Positions 23,017 through 31,836 of a DNA stretch of 64,000 bases are shown piece by piece. The DNA is taken from NCBI GenBank assembly GCA_965207165.1, contig OZ242265.1, positions 2,108,001-2,172,000 on the forward strand. The letters are read 5' to 3'. The stretch's first letter is position 1; each line of letters starts with the position of its first letter. The translations under genes and the position numbers were made by a program. Under the pieces are notes generated by a model, which saw nothing but the letters and a program-made list of their open reading frames with translations, was not told where the DNA came from and ran no database searches. This DNA comes from JAAXHV01 sp965207165 (GTDB lineage: Bacteria > Pseudomonadota > Gammaproteobacteria > Eutrophobiales > Eutrophobiaceae).

Positions 23017-24633
23017 TCATTTCGCTAATGCCGACTTCACCAGCGCCGCCCCTTTCTCACCGATCATGACCACCGTGGCATTGGTGTTGCCGGTTACCAG
23101 GGTCGGCATGATGGACGCATCGATGACCCATAGTCCGTCGACACCCCTGACCTTTAATTCCGGATCCACGACGGCGCCCGGATCATTTCCCATCCGGCAG
23201 GTCCCCACCGGGTGGTACATGGGAAACGCCGTATCCATAACGTACCGGCGGAGTTCGTCGCCGGTAAATACCTCGTCTGCCGGCTCAAGCCAGCGCGCCA
23301 GGGAACCGGCAAAGGCAGGCTGCTCTGTGATTTTCCTGGCAACCCGGCAGGCGTCGACAAGTTGTTCGATATCAGCTTCGGAAGCGAGCATGGGATAATG
23401 AATGCGGGGCCGGTCCAGCGGGTCCGGGGAGCGCAGCACAACCTCACCCCTGCTCTGTGTCTGCATCAGTCCGACTGCGCCGCCGGCAATCTTCTGCCTG
23501 CTCAGGGCGGCGCTGTTTTCACCGATATCGATATGAAACGGCGACATGGTGACCTGTATGTTGGGTGTCCTGTGCTCTTCACGGGTGCGTACAAACGCGT
23601 GCGCGTGGGCGATCGGCGTCGTCAGCAGCCCCTTCCCGTTGACCAGGAACCGGAACAATTGCACCAGGTTATGCAACGGCCCGGCGCGGCTTCCCAGGGT
23701 GTCCCCGTCAACCTCGAACGAATAATGGACGCCGGGGTGCTCCTGCAGGTTGTTACCGACGCCGGGCGCATGCGCGATGCAGGCGATACCTGACCGCTTG
23801 AGCGCCGGTCCAGCGCCGATGCCGGATAGTTGCAGGAGTGTGGGCGAGGCAATGGCGCCCGCGCACATTATCACGGCGGCCCGCGCCGTCGCCCTCTCGG
23901 GCCGGCCGCTGCCATCTCTTGTAAATTCGATGCCCCTGGCCTTTCTGCCGTCGAACAGGACCCGGGTAACCCGGGTCTTGAGTTGTACCCGCAGGCTGGC
24001 CCGCTTGCGCAACGGATGGAGGTACGCCGTGGCGGCAGACTCGCGCCAGCCCTTGCGCTGGGCCACCTGGACATAGTCAACACCCTCGTGGTTCGCCCCG
24101 TTCAGGTCGTCACTCCTGGGGATACCTGCCTGCTGTGCCGCCTTGACCCAGGCATGGGTCAAGGGGCTGTGAACGTTCAAATCCTCCACGGAGTGGGGCC
24201 CCTGGCCGCCGCGCCATTCATCCTGGCCGCGCCGGTTGGATTCCATGCGCCTGAAATACGGCAGCACCGATGCGTAGTCCCAGCCTGCGCACCCCAGGTC
24301 CGACCAGCGATCATAATCATCCCTGTGGCCGCGGATAAACATCATGCCGTTAATGGCGCTGCCCCCGCCCAGGCGCAGGCCGCTCCACCAGGTGTCCACC
24401 TTGCCGGCGCGGGTCGGGTCCGGCTCGACCTCGTACATCCAGTTAAACCGGGAGTTGTAGACCGCGGCGCCGCTGGCCGCGGGGACACGGCTGAAAGGGT
24501 GCCTGTCGCTGCCGCCCGCCTCTACCAGCAGAACGGACAAAGAAGGGTCTTCCGACAAGCGCCCCGCCACGACACACCCGGCCGTCCCTCCACCGACCAC
24601 AATTACGTCATACTCGTTAATCACACCACCCAT
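23017..24633 (-). CDS. GMC-family FAD-dependent oxidoreductase
   Basis: The 538-residue protein starts with an FAD-binding motif, YDVIVVGGGTAGCVVAGRLS at about 8-27, followed by LLVEAGG. It also has GGGSAINGMMFIRGHRDDYD, the C-terminal GMC pattern MYHPVGTCRMG with the catalytic His, and a late Asn in NTNATVVMIGE. The family (choline dehydrogenase, alcohol and polyethylene-glycol dehydrogenases, glucose oxidase) oxidises alcohol groups to aldehydes or ketones. No export signal is visible. The GPH transporter follows and an NTF2-like lipoprotein precedes it. The substrate is likely an alcohol in the local pathway; choline is possible but not indicated. Confidence 0.92.
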   Translation of the reverse strand: MGGVINEYDVIVVGGGTAGCVVAGRLSEDPSLSVLLVEAGGSDRHPFSRVPAASGAAVYNSRFNWMYEVEPDPTRAGKVDTWWSGLRLGGGSAINGMMFIRGHRDDYDRWSDLGCAGWDYASVLPYFRRMESNRRGQDEWRGGQGPHSVEDLNVHSPLTHAWVKAAQQAGIPRSDDLNGANHEGVDYVQVAQRKGWRESAATAYLHPLRKRASLRVQLKTRVTRVLFDGRKARGIEFTRDGSGRPERATARAAVIMCAGAIASPTLLQLSGIGAGPALKRSGIACIAHAPGVGNNLQEHPGVHYSFEVDGDTLGSRAGPLHNLVQLFRFLVNGKGLLTTPIAHAHAFVRTREEHRTPNIQVTMSPFHIDIGENSAALSRQKIAGGAVGLMQTQSRGEVVLRSPDPLDRPRIHYPMLASEADIEQLVDACRVARKITEQPAFAGSLARWLEPADEVFTGDELRRYVMDTAFPMYHPVGTCRMGNDPGAVVDPELKVRGVDGLWVIDASIMPTLVTGNTNATVVMIGEKGAALVKSALAK

Positions 24634-24645
24634 TTAATGATATCC

Positions 24646-24671
24646 GGGGTCAGAGCAATTGCTCTGACCCC
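24646..24671. repeat. GGGGTCAGAG-type intergenic palindrome
   Basis: A 26-base perfect palindrome with half GGGGTCAGAGCAA lies just upstream of the GMC gene. It is separated by 17 bases from a palindrome of the second, GGGGACAG type, so both types coexist in one gap. Confidence 0.85.
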
Positions 24672-24688
24672 AAACCCTCCACATCGTT

Positions 24689-24712
24689 GGGGACAGAATT
24701 AATTCTGTCCCC
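24689..24712. repeat. GGGGACAG-type intergenic palindrome
   Basis: A 24-base perfect palindrome with half GGGGACAGAATT lies between the NTF2-like lipoprotein gene and the GMC gene. It matches the members at 10746, 34346 and 35421 in its outer GGG(G)ACAG core. Confidence 0.85.
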
Positions 24713-24731
24713 GGAAATTACACTGCAATAA

Positions 24732-25208
24732 TTACGGTGTATTGTTATTACCCATATCCAGGATTATCTTCCATGTGCCGTCGGCCTGGCGTTCCCATAA
24801 CAGGATGTACTTGCCTTGCCGCGGGGCTGCCTGGTTTTCGGCGCCTCCGCCCCTGGGTACAAAGCCGGCGACAAAGTTGCCGCGGGTCAGGGCCCAATCG
24901 CCCTCTGTTATGATGGAATCGACGGTTACGTCCAGTTGCTCGATATCGAACGTGCCGTGGACGGTCTCCGCAAACCGGCGCAGCGCCTGCTTGCCTTCCA
25001 GCGCCGGCAACGTGTTGTGCATGCCGACCGCGTCATCGGCGAAGACCTCCAGCCAGCCCTCGGTATCGCCTGTTTTGTAAGGCTCGATGTATTGCTTGAG
25101 AACCAGTTGTTCGAAATCCGGCTGGGATGCAACCTGCGGATCCTGCCTGGAACAACCGGACGCGAACAATACCAACGTAACCAGGGGTATATAGAGATAG
25201 TTATTCAT
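24732..25208 (-). CDS. NTF2-like (SnoaL/DUF4440-type) lipoprotein
   Basis: The 158-residue protein has a lipoprotein signal peptide with lipobox LFASGC and acylation site Cys19. The mature part has the NTF2-like pattern: FEQLVLKQYIEPYKTGDTEGWLEVFADDAV, LEGKQALRRFAETVHGTF, and a terminal strand GTWKIILDMGNN. Proteins of this kind are ligand-binding or structural; no enzyme activity can be assigned. Ser20 after the cysteine gives no inner-membrane retention signal, so outer-membrane anchoring is expected. It starts 15 bases after the acyl-CoA ligase gene and so belongs to this operon. Three NTF2-like proteins occur in this window. Confidence 0.82.
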   Translation of the reverse strand: MNNYLYIPLVTLVLFASGCSRQDPQVASQPDFEQLVLKQYIEPYKTGDTEGWLEVFADDAVGMHNTLPALEGKQALRRFAETVHGTFDIEQLDVTVDSIITEGDWALTRGNFVAGFVPRGGGAENQAAPRQGKYILLWERQADGTWKIILDMGNNNTP

Positions 25209-25223
25209 GAGCCTGCTCCAAAG

Positions 25224-26753
25224 TCAGTGTCCGTGTTTTGCAAGATAGTCCTGCTTGATGAGTTGTTTCTTTACCTTGCCGGAGTCTTCACGGGGCAGGC
25301 GGTCAACGAAATCATAAGCCCTGGGCACCTTGAAGTCTGCAAGCCTGGTCATGAGACGGGCTGCGATGTCGTCTCCATCCGCAACTCCCTTCTTCTCGAT
25401 CACCGCCACGAGCTTTTCGCCGAATTCCGCATCGGGTATCCCGAACACGGCACAATCGGTGACATCCTCCATGGCAACCAGTTCCGCCTCGATCTCCGCC
25501 GGGTAGATATTCACACCCCCGGATATCACCATGTCCGACTGGCGTGATGACACATACAGGAACCCCTCCTCATCCTGGTAACCGATGTCCCCCGTTACCA
25601 GGAAACCGTTTTGCTGCAAGGCCGCGCTCCCCTCCTCATTATTGAGATAGGAAATGCAATGGGTGCCCTCGTGTTTCACGCAGATCACGCCTTCATCGAG
25701 AGCGCTGCGCGTGTTTCCGTCCCCGTCGCGAATTTCTATATCGACACCGGGTGCAGATCGCCCCACCGTGCCCTCGTGTTGCAGCCATTCGTCCGGACTG
25801 CAACAGGTGATAATACCTGTTTCCGTCATGGCGTAATATTCATAAATCACCTTTCCCCACCAGTCGATCATGTTTCTTTTGACATCCGCCGGACAGGGCG
25901 CTGCCCCGTGGGTGACGTGGACCAGGGAATCAAGCCGGTACCTGTTCCTGGCACTGTCCGGCAAATCCAGTAACCGGACAAACATGGTAGGCACCAGGTG
26001 CAGGTGGGTTATTTCATAGCGCTCGATCAGGGCCAGCAGGCCTTCCGCATTGAAACGCGCGGCCAGGACCAGCGTACCACCGGATTGCACGACCATGTTG
26101 GCGTAGCCGTTGGGCGCGGAATGGTACAGGGGTCCGGTCATTACCGAACGGATCGGGGTCTGGTCGAAACCCCAGGCATGCCTTGTCCTGGCGCTGATCC
26201 CGGCCGCTATCCCAGGGGTGACATTGTTGCGCAACACGGCCTTCGGCCTGCCGCTGCTGCCGGAAGTATAGAACAGGGGCGGTCTTAAACGCTTATCCAG
26301 GGCGGCTGACGGCCTGCTCTCCTCCATCCAGTCATCCCAGTCCAGGAAACGGGGATCGCGCACATGCTCCCCAGGTTCAACTCCGTAACCCTGCAGGATT
26401 TCGGCAGGCGGGTTTACCACGATCACCGGGCTGCCTTTTACAACCTCCACCAACTCTTCAGTCAGCAAATCGGCATGGACAATTACGGCCCTGGCCCGGC
26501 AATCGGCCAATATGAAATCAACCTCCGCCGGCTTCAGGTGCCAGTTGACCGGTACTACGTCGAAACCGAGGTAGTGGGATGCCTCATGGATTATGAAGTA
26601 GGGAATATCGTTGCGTAATATGACCGCAACGGCATCATTCTCCCGGATACCGAGGGACTGCAAGCCGACAGCCACGCGTCGTGCCGCACTGTCAATGTCC
26701 GTGGCAGAGCAGGTATGCTTGCCGAATACGAGGGAGCCTGAGGACATTCTCAT
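25224..26753 (-). CDS. Acyl-CoA synthetase (AMP-binding, ANL family)
   Basis: The 509-residue protein has the adenylate-forming core: the phosphate-binding loop YTSGSSGRPKAVLRN at about residue 160-175, the YYAMTETGIIT motif, VTGDIGYQDEEGFLYVSSR, and a C-terminal Lys in PREDSGKVKKQLIKQDYL. These enzymes activate a carboxylic acid with ATP and CoA; the acid is unknown. A GGA ribosome site precedes the ATG by five bases. A composite repeat region at 26762-26857 lies between this gene and the ammonia-lyase gene upstream, so the transcript may be processed there. It is paralogous in family to the ligase at 51512. Confidence 0.9.
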   Translation of the reverse strand: MRMSSGSLVFGKHTCSATDIDSAARRVAVGLQSLGIRENDAVAVILRNDIPYFIIHEASHYLGFDVVPVNWHLKPAEVDFILADCRARAVIVHADLLTEELVEVVKGSPVIVVNPPAEILQGYGVEPGEHVRDPRFLDWDDWMEESRPSAALDKRLRPPLFYTSGSSGRPKAVLRNNVTPGIAAGISARTRHAWGFDQTPIRSVMTGPLYHSAPNGYANMVVQSGGTLVLAARFNAEGLLALIERYEITHLHLVPTMFVRLLDLPDSARNRYRLDSLVHVTHGAAPCPADVKRNMIDWWGKVIYEYYAMTETGIITCCSPDEWLQHEGTVGRSAPGVDIEIRDGDGNTRSALDEGVICVKHEGTHCISYLNNEEGSAALQQNGFLVTGDIGYQDEEGFLYVSSRQSDMVISGGVNIYPAEIEAELVAMEDVTDCAVFGIPDAEFGEKLVAVIEKKGVADGDDIAARLMTRLADFKVPRAYDFVDRLPREDSGKVKKQLIKQDYLAKHGH

Positions 26754-26761
26754 GAAATTCC

Positions 26762-26857
26762 GGGGTCAGAGCTTTTGCTCTGACCCCACAAATCCGCCAG
26801 GAGCGGATTTGGACGTCCGAAGGACGCCCGTAGGGTGTGTGCCAAGGAAGGCGCACA
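26762..26857. repeat. Composite intergenic repeat: three hairpins starting with the GGGGTCAGAG type
   Basis: Three hairpins follow each other. GGGGTCAGAGC at 26762-26772 pairs with 26777-26787. CAAATCCGC at 26789-26797 pairs with GCGGATTTG at 26803-26811. TGTGTGCC at 26836-26843 pairs with GGCGCACA at 26850-26857 (one T-G pair). A GGACGTCC palindrome lies at 26811-26818. The region fills the gap between the ammonia-lyase and acyl-CoA ligase genes. Confidence 0.8.
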
Positions 26858-26874
26858 GCAACTATTACCAAACA

Positions 26875-27888
26875 TCACGCGAGCAAACCCCGGTCCAGTC
26901 CGTCCCGGCCGCGCCGGATCAGATCGGCGAAGCCGCTGATATCTATGTTTGAACCACAGACAATGAGTGCGACCCGTTTGCCCCTGAGGCGGTCTGCAAG
27001 GGGTCCGAAGGCAGCGGCCGTGGTCGCGGCGCCGGCAGGTTCGACCGCCAGTTTCATGTGTTCAAACAGGATGGCGGCCGCGGCCGCAAGCTCGTCGTCC
27101 GATACCAGGACCAGGTCATCCAGCGAACGCTCGCACATCGCATAGCAGTAGTCGGCGGTGAACGGCGGGGCCAGGCTGTCGGCTATGGTCGACAGTTCGG
27201 TCAGGCTCTGCGGCGAACCTGCCTCCAGGCTCTTCTTCATCACCGCGGCCCCTTCGGGTTCAACTCCGTAAACCTTGCAGTCCGGCTTCAGCAACCCGGT
27301 GACCACCCCGACGCCGGAACACAACCCGCCGCCGCCGATGGGCACGACCACCGCATCCAGGTCTGCTATCGCTGCGTGCAACTCCAGGCCACAGGCGCCG
27401 GTGGCTTCCGTTACCCGCCTGCCTTCGAACGGGTGTATAAAGGTGCGCCCTTCCTTTTCCACTATTTCCTCAACCATCCTGAAGCCGACAGGTCCGTTTT
27501 CCGCTATCAGGATGTCTGCACCCAGGGCGCGTGCGATCTCAACCCGGGCCGGGTTGGCACTGGCCTGCATCACCACTTTTGCACTGGTATCGACGCAGCG
27601 CGCCGCGTAGGCGGCGGCAATGGCGTGGTTGCCGGCACTCATCGCGGTAATACCCCGGGCAAGCTGGCCGGACGACATGGCCAGTGCATTATTGACCGCG
27701 CCGCGCACCTTGAATGTACCGGTCCGCTGGAACAACTCCAGCTTCAAATACAACTCCGTGTCCGGTCCGAGCCGGGAAGCGACCGTATCCCCATCCCAAT
27801 GGAAGGCCGGTGTCACCCGGGTATGTGGTTTGAGCCTTTCGGCGGTTAAACGGAATTCTTCCAGGGTAGGCGGATTGTGCTCATTCAT
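26875..27888 (-). CDS. PLP-dependent threonine/serine ammonia-lyase-like enzyme (fold type II)
   Basis: The 337-residue protein has the PLP lysine K60 in TGTFKVRGA, the SAGNHAIAAAY segment at 84-94, and the phosphate-binding glycine loop GGGGLCSG at 185-192. This matches threonine dehydratase, serine racemase and hydroxyaspartate ammonia-lyase relatives, which lack the C-terminal regulatory ACT domain. It would remove ammonia from a hydroxy amino acid to give a 2-oxo acid. SAGNHA replaces the more common SSGNHA. It begins 12 bases after the DUF2817 gene, so a peptidase-then-deaminase order is plausible. The exact substrate is not readable. Confidence 0.88.
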   Translation of the reverse strand: MNEHNPPTLEEFRLTAERLKPHTRVTPAFHWDGDTVASRLGPDTELYLKLELFQRTGTFKVRGAVNNALAMSSGQLARGITAMSAGNHAIAAAYAARCVDTSAKVVMQASANPARVEIARALGADILIAENGPVGFRMVEEIVEKEGRTFIHPFEGRRVTEATGACGLELHAAIADLDAVVVPIGGGGLCSGVGVVTGLLKPDCKVYGVEPEGAAVMKKSLEAGSPQSLTELSTIADSLAPPFTADYCYAMCERSLDDLVLVSDDELAAAAAILFEHMKLAVEPAGAATTAAAFGPLADRLRGKRVALIVCGSNIDISGFADLIRRGRDGLDRGLLA

Positions 27889-27900
27889 TCGACAATACCA

Positions 27901-28998
27901 TTACTTATCAATCAGGCCTGCAAGCGCCTGGCGTATAACCTGTTCCGAACGCAACCATACCGACGCCCGCCATTCCGGGTCATCGGGAAAATGGCTCTCC
28001 AGCATCCTTGACTTGATGTCCTTTCCCAGTTCGCTGTGCACATCACCATGATACGTCAACCAGTGGTCATCAACCAGCGTACGCAGGTTGACGTCCGGGG
28101 CGTCGCTGGTGCCGAACTCCAGGACGATGGAAACAATTTCCCTGTCATTGCCGGGTTTGCCGTTTGCCAGTAGCGCCAACAGGCCGTCGCTGGGATGGCC
28201 GGTCGCCGGGTGTTGTTGCCGTTCAGGGTCGCGCGCCCGTTCACGCGGCGCTACCAGCCACCTTCCGAATATTTCCCTGGCCGAACGTAACCGTTCACCC
28301 GTGTGCATACACACGGCCATACCGTAACCGTAGGGACCCAGGCCCGAGTGGTAATCGATATGGCATACCTTGCAGGCATTTCCTGCATACTTGAGCAACA
28401 GGCGGCAAAACAACTCGTTCGACCACGTCGCCGCGTTGCCGCCGTAGCCGAAACCTTCCGGGTACGCATACTGTCCTCTCATCAACGCATCGACGAACTC
28501 CTGGTTTTCCTCACCCGACATGTATCCCGTCAACGTATTGCAGAACCGGGAATACGTCTGTTCCGAAAACAGGTGGTGGATACGCTCATAATCAGGGTTT
28601 ACGGGCAACGGTTTGCTGAAATCGACGAAGTTCCGGGCAAGGTCCACATTATCTTCCGTATTGCGGCGCAGGTGATGTGCGCCCCATGGGTTGAGCGCAT
28701 GGATAAAAAGTACGCCTGAATCCCCCGGCATATCCGCAAACCTGTCCTCCAGGAGCAGCCCCGTCTGGCAGCCTGAACCGCACATAAGCTCGGGGCCATG
28801 GAGGCCGGAACTCAGTATCAGCAGCTTGTCTGCGCCCTGCTCCCCGATATAAGTGACGTCACAGGCCAGTTCGACGTCTGCCGATGCCGATAGCGGATGA
28901 AGACAGGTCTCTGTCGTCCGGCCTTTTTCCCTGCACGCTGCAAGAAACCGGGCTCGCGCACCCCGGTAGTCATGCGTGAACCAGTTGTTAACCCGCAT
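27901..28998 (-). CDS. DUF2817 family metallopeptidase/deacylase-like protein (M14-like)
   Basis: The 365-residue protein has LSSGLHGPELMCGSGCQ at about 62-78, with His67 and Glu70 placed like the HxxE zinc pair of M14 carboxypeptidases. A later IDYHSGLGPYGYG probably gives the third ligand, and NPWGAHHLRRNTEDNVDLARNF resembles the substrate-binding region. This is the DUF2817 family, whose reaction is not well established; relatives include succinylglutamate desuccinylase-like enzymes. No signal peptide is visible. It is the first gene of the minus-strand catabolic run, and its ribosome site and first codons lie within one arm of the long inverted repeat at 28990-29152. Confidence 0.82.
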   Translation of the reverse strand: MRVNNWFTHDYRGARARFLAACREKGRTTETCLHPLSASADVELACDVTYIGEQGADKLLILSSGLHGPELMCGSGCQTGLLLEDRFADMPGDSGVLFIHALNPWGAHHLRRNTEDNVDLARNFVDFSKPLPVNPDYERIHHLFSEQTYSRFCNTLTGYMSGEENQEFVDALMRGQYAYPEGFGYGGNAATWSNELFCRLLLKYAGNACKVCHIDYHSGLGPYGYGMAVCMHTGERLRSAREIFGRWLVAPRERARDPERQQHPATGHPSDGLLALLANGKPGNDREIVSIVLEFGTSDAPDVNLRTLVDDHWLTYHGDVHSELGKDIKSRMLESHFPDDPEWRASVWLRSEQVIRQALAGLIDK

Positions 28999-29152
28999 AT
29001 CTCACCAATTGATGCGATGATCGCGCCGGATTTTTTGCGTTAGCGGGTACTCGCGACCGAAAGCAGAGTTATTCATCTGGTTGAGGGAGCATGTGCCCGC
29101 TAACGCAAAAAAGACAAGCGAGGGCGCATCAATTGGTGGGATATGCGGGTTT
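28990..29152. repeat. Long imperfect inverted repeat that duplicates the 5' end of the DUF2817 gene
   Basis: Two arms of about 60 bases (28990-29048 and 29094-29152) are inverted around 45 bases. Perfect blocks are AACCCGCATAT (28990-29000/29141-29151), CACCAATTGATGCG (29003-29016/29125-29138) and TTTTTTGCGTTAGCGGG (29031-29047/29096-29112). The left arm contains the DUF2817 ribosome site and ATGCGGGTT codons; the right arm repeats them on the plus strand. It occupies nearly the whole gap to the AraC gene and would form a strong hairpin in RNA. Confidence 0.9.
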
Positions 29153-29160
29153 ATATCCAT

Positions 29161-30207
29161 TTACAACGCGATCGGGGTATGTCCGGTCCTTACCTGTCTG
29201 GGGGTTACTCCAAAGTGCTTTCTGAATGCCGTGGTAAAATTGCTCGAATACTCGTACCCCACATTCATGGCGATTTGAGTGATCGTCAGTTCCGTATTGG
29301 CGAGTAACTCACAGGCTTTTTCCATGCGGGCGCGGTGCTGGTAATTATGTACGGTCGTGCCTGCGGCCTGCCTGAACACCCGCATCAACTGGGTCTCGTT
29401 CCATGACAGGGATTTGGCCAGGTCGTTGATGGTATGCGTTGTGGACAGGTCATTTTCGAGAATCTCACATATCTCCGCAACACGCCTGATGTCTTTTTGC
29501 CTGAGCGGGATTTTGTCCGAGCCAGGGCTCGACCACATCTTTGATAACTGGTCCAGCGTGTAACAAAGCAATTCCAGGGTCTTCGCTTCAATCTGCAACT
29601 GTTGCAGGCGACCTGTATAATTCGTTTCAAACAGGGACCTGACGGCAGAAATCATCTCGGGACGCATCCGTACCGCACAGTAATACATGTCCTTCTGCTC
29701 ACCGTACAGGAACTGTCCCAGGGGCGTGGACTTCAACAGCGACGTGCCGGAAATGATTTCTTCCAGGAAATGAGGGTCGCACAGCAGTGTCACCGACTGC
29801 TCATGCTCGTGTGCAGGAAAACACTCGATCTTTTTCATGCCCGAAGGCTGGATCAGAACGCCGAAAGTCATGGGATCCACCGGCTCCAGTTCTCCCCCCT
29901 CGGCGCCTATCTCGCTGCTGCCGCTGTAACGGAAATGGAACTTGACCACGGCATCGCTTTCGCTCAAATCACTGTGGGCATAATCGTGTTCAACGTCGCC
30001 TATCAGCACAGCCAGTCCTTTCCTGACCATGCAGATGTCTTTTATGCCGTGAGTCTCCGGTACGGGCGTCGCCAGCCGCAAGCCGAAATGACGGTCATAG
30101 GGCTGTTGATCAAGCGGCGCATACTTGGGTGGTATATCCGGGAGCAAGTCTGGAGCATCGCTTCCAGGTTTAACGGGAACTACCGTTTCCGCCTTGTTTT
30201 CAGACAT
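29161..30207 (-). CDS. AraC-family transcriptional regulator (PchR-like)
   Basis: From ATG 30207 (GAGGTT at a proper distance) it has 348 residues. The C-terminal ~100 residues are an AraC/XylS domain: TTHTINDLAKSLSWNETQLMRVFRQAAGTTVHNYQHRARMEKACELL, then ITQIAMNVGYEYSSNFTTAFRKHFGVTPRQVR. This closely follows the PchR type, often an activator of outer-membrane receptor or nutrient genes. The N-terminal sensing domain is of unknown ligand. It lies upstream of the minus-strand catabolic run and divergent from the flavoprotein at 30302, so it likely controls one or both. A longer frame to 30261 has no ribosome site. Confidence 0.92.
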   Translation of the reverse strand: MSENKAETVVPVKPGSDAPDLLPDIPPKYAPLDQQPYDRHFGLRLATPVPETHGIKDICMVRKGLAVLIGDVEHDYAHSDLSESDAVVKFHFRYSGSSEIGAEGGELEPVDPMTFGVLIQPSGMKKIECFPAHEHEQSVTLLCDPHFLEEIISGTSLLKSTPLGQFLYGEQKDMYYCAVRMRPEMISAVRSLFETNYTGRLQQLQIEAKTLELLCYTLDQLSKMWSSPGSDKIPLRQKDIRRVAEICEILENDLSTTHTINDLAKSLSWNETQLMRVFRQAAGTTVHNYQHRARMEKACELLANTELTITQIAMNVGYEYSSNFTTAFRKHFGVTPRQVRTGHTPIAL

Positions 30208-30301
30208 GGTTGAACCTCGACAATTCTGTTTTGTACAGTCACGGAAGGCAATCCCGGCCAACGTATAATTTTTTCACACTGAAACCGGACTTTATTACAT
30301 A

Positions 30302-31822
30302 ATGACGCTTATTGACACACCTGAAAGCAAAAGTCCGGCCATGATTACTGATCTGCGAAGACGAGATGTACTACGCCAACTCGGCGCCCTGGGGGTGACG
30401 GGCACTATCGGCCAGTTGTATTCGGGTTCCCTGTTTGCCGGACCGGGGCAGGCTGCACCAGGGTTGGACCGGCTGGTAACCGGCGAAGTCGTCAACCGTG
30501 ACGATGACCAGTACGAAGCCTGGCGCAACAGCATGGTCTGGCACCTGAGAAAGCCCGCGCGTTACCCGGATGCGATCATGCGGGCGCAGTCCGAACAGGA
30601 CGTCATCAGCGCGGTGCAGTACGCTACGGACAACGGACTTAAGGTGTCAACCAGGAGCAGCGGGCATAATTCCACCGGCGCCGCCTTACGCGATGGCGGC
30701 CTGTTGATCGACCTGGCCTTGCTGCGGGACGTCGAGATCGATGCCGGCCGTATGTCCGCGCGAGTGCAACCTGCGTTGTGGTCCGAGCAGCTTGTCCGGG
30801 AAGCCGGGAAACACGGCCTCGCCTTCCCTGCCGCACACTGCCCCACGGTAGCACTTGGGGGGTACCTGCTGGGCGGCGGTGCAGGCTGGAACCATGCCCA
30901 CTGGGGAAGCGTCGCCTGCCATTCGATAAAGAGCGCCGATGTCATCCTGGCCGGCGGCAGGAAGGTCACCGCCAGCGCCGATTCCTATCCTGACCTGTAC
31001 TGGGCCGTGCGCGGCGTCGGTCCCGGTTTTTTCGGTATCGTCACCGGGTTCGAATTGCAGCTTTATCCCCTGCCGGGCGCCATATACACCAGCATGTATA
31101 TCGCCCCCCTGGATGAACTGCAGACCGTGGTGGATTCCCTGGATGAGCTTAACCGGGTCAAGGATGAGCGTGCGGAGATACTGGTCCTGTTGATGCACAA
31201 TCCACAGGCGCCCGGCGACACACCGCATAACGAGGCCAAGGTATGCATGGTAGGCGTGCAGGCCTTCGCCGACACGGAAACGGAAGCAAAAACGATGCTG
31301 GCCCCGTTTGCAAACAGCGCACTTGCCTCGGCCAGCGTGTTCAAGGTGGAGGAGCAGCCGTCTTCATTTACAAAATTGTACAACCCGGAAAACGTCGATT
31401 CCGGCATCGGCCGCTACGCGGTCGACAACGTCTGGACCGACGATCCGGGACAAGCCTTGTTGTCTGTGGCGGAACATTTCAAGCAAACACCGTCCGCACG
31501 CACACACGTATTGTGTTCCTACGGGATTAAACCATTACTGCGTGATGACGCCTGCTTTTCGCGTATCGCCAACCACTATATTGCCAGCTACCTGCTCTGG
31601 AATGACGCGGACAACGACGAGGCCAATCACACCTGGCTGAAACAGACCAATGACCTGCTGCAACCGTACAGCAAGGGGACTTACATCAACGAGATAGAAG
31701 CGACACTGTTCCCGGAGAGAGTCAGGTCCTGTTTTTCCGGGGAGAGCTGGGCGCGCCTGGCCGAACTGCGCAGTAAATACGACCCCGACGATACTTTTCA
31801 CAGCTGGCTCGGGTATGCATAA
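30302..31822 (+). CDS. FAD-linked oxidoreductase of the berberine-bridge type, probable bicovalent flavin
   Basis: The 506-residue protein has a RRRDVLRQLGALG segment at 20-31 and a hydrophobic stretch after it, a possible twin-arginine export signal. The PCMH-type FAD domain carries STRSSGHNSTGA with His122 and AAHCPTVALGGYLLGGGAG with Cys180, the two residues that bind flavin covalently in berberine-bridge-like oxidases. The C-terminal segment ends DPDDTFHSWLGYA, a BBE-like end. Such enzymes use O2 to oxidise sugars, alkaloids or other alcohols and amines, often in the periplasm. It is divergent from the AraC gene. The substrate is unknown. Confidence 0.88.
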   Translation: MTLIDTPESKSPAMITDLRRRDVLRQLGALGVTGTIGQLYSGSLFAGPGQAAPGLDRLVTGEVVNRDDDQYEAWRNSMVWHLRKPARYPDAIMRAQSEQDVISAVQYATDNGLKVSTRSSGHNSTGAALRDGGLLIDLALLRDVEIDAGRMSARVQPALWSEQLVREAGKHGLAFPAAHCPTVALGGYLLGGGAGWNHAHWGSVACHSIKSADVILAGGRKVTASADSYPDLYWAVRGVGPGFFGIVTGFELQLYPLPGAIYTSMYIAPLDELQTVVDSLDELNRVKDERAEILVLLMHNPQAPGDTPHNEAKVCMVGVQAFADTETEAKTMLAPFANSALASASVFKVEEQPSSFTKLYNPENVDSGIGRYAVDNVWTDDPGQALLSVAEHFKQTPSARTHVLCSYGIKPLLRDDACFSRIANHYIASYLLWNDADNDEANHTWLKQTNDLLQPYSKGTYINEIEATLFPERVRSCFSGESWARLAELRSKYDPDDTFHSWLGYA

Positions 31823-31836
31823 AACAGTCAAGTTGC

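Noticed and set aside
27058..27849. 263-codon open frame on the plus strand
   Set aside because: It is antisense to the PLP ammonia-lyase gene and its translation has no recognisable motif.
29081..29278. 65-codon frame starting inside the long inverted repeat
   Set aside because: Its ATG and ribosome site are a repeat copy of another gene's and the rest runs antisense through the AraC gene; not supported as a gene.
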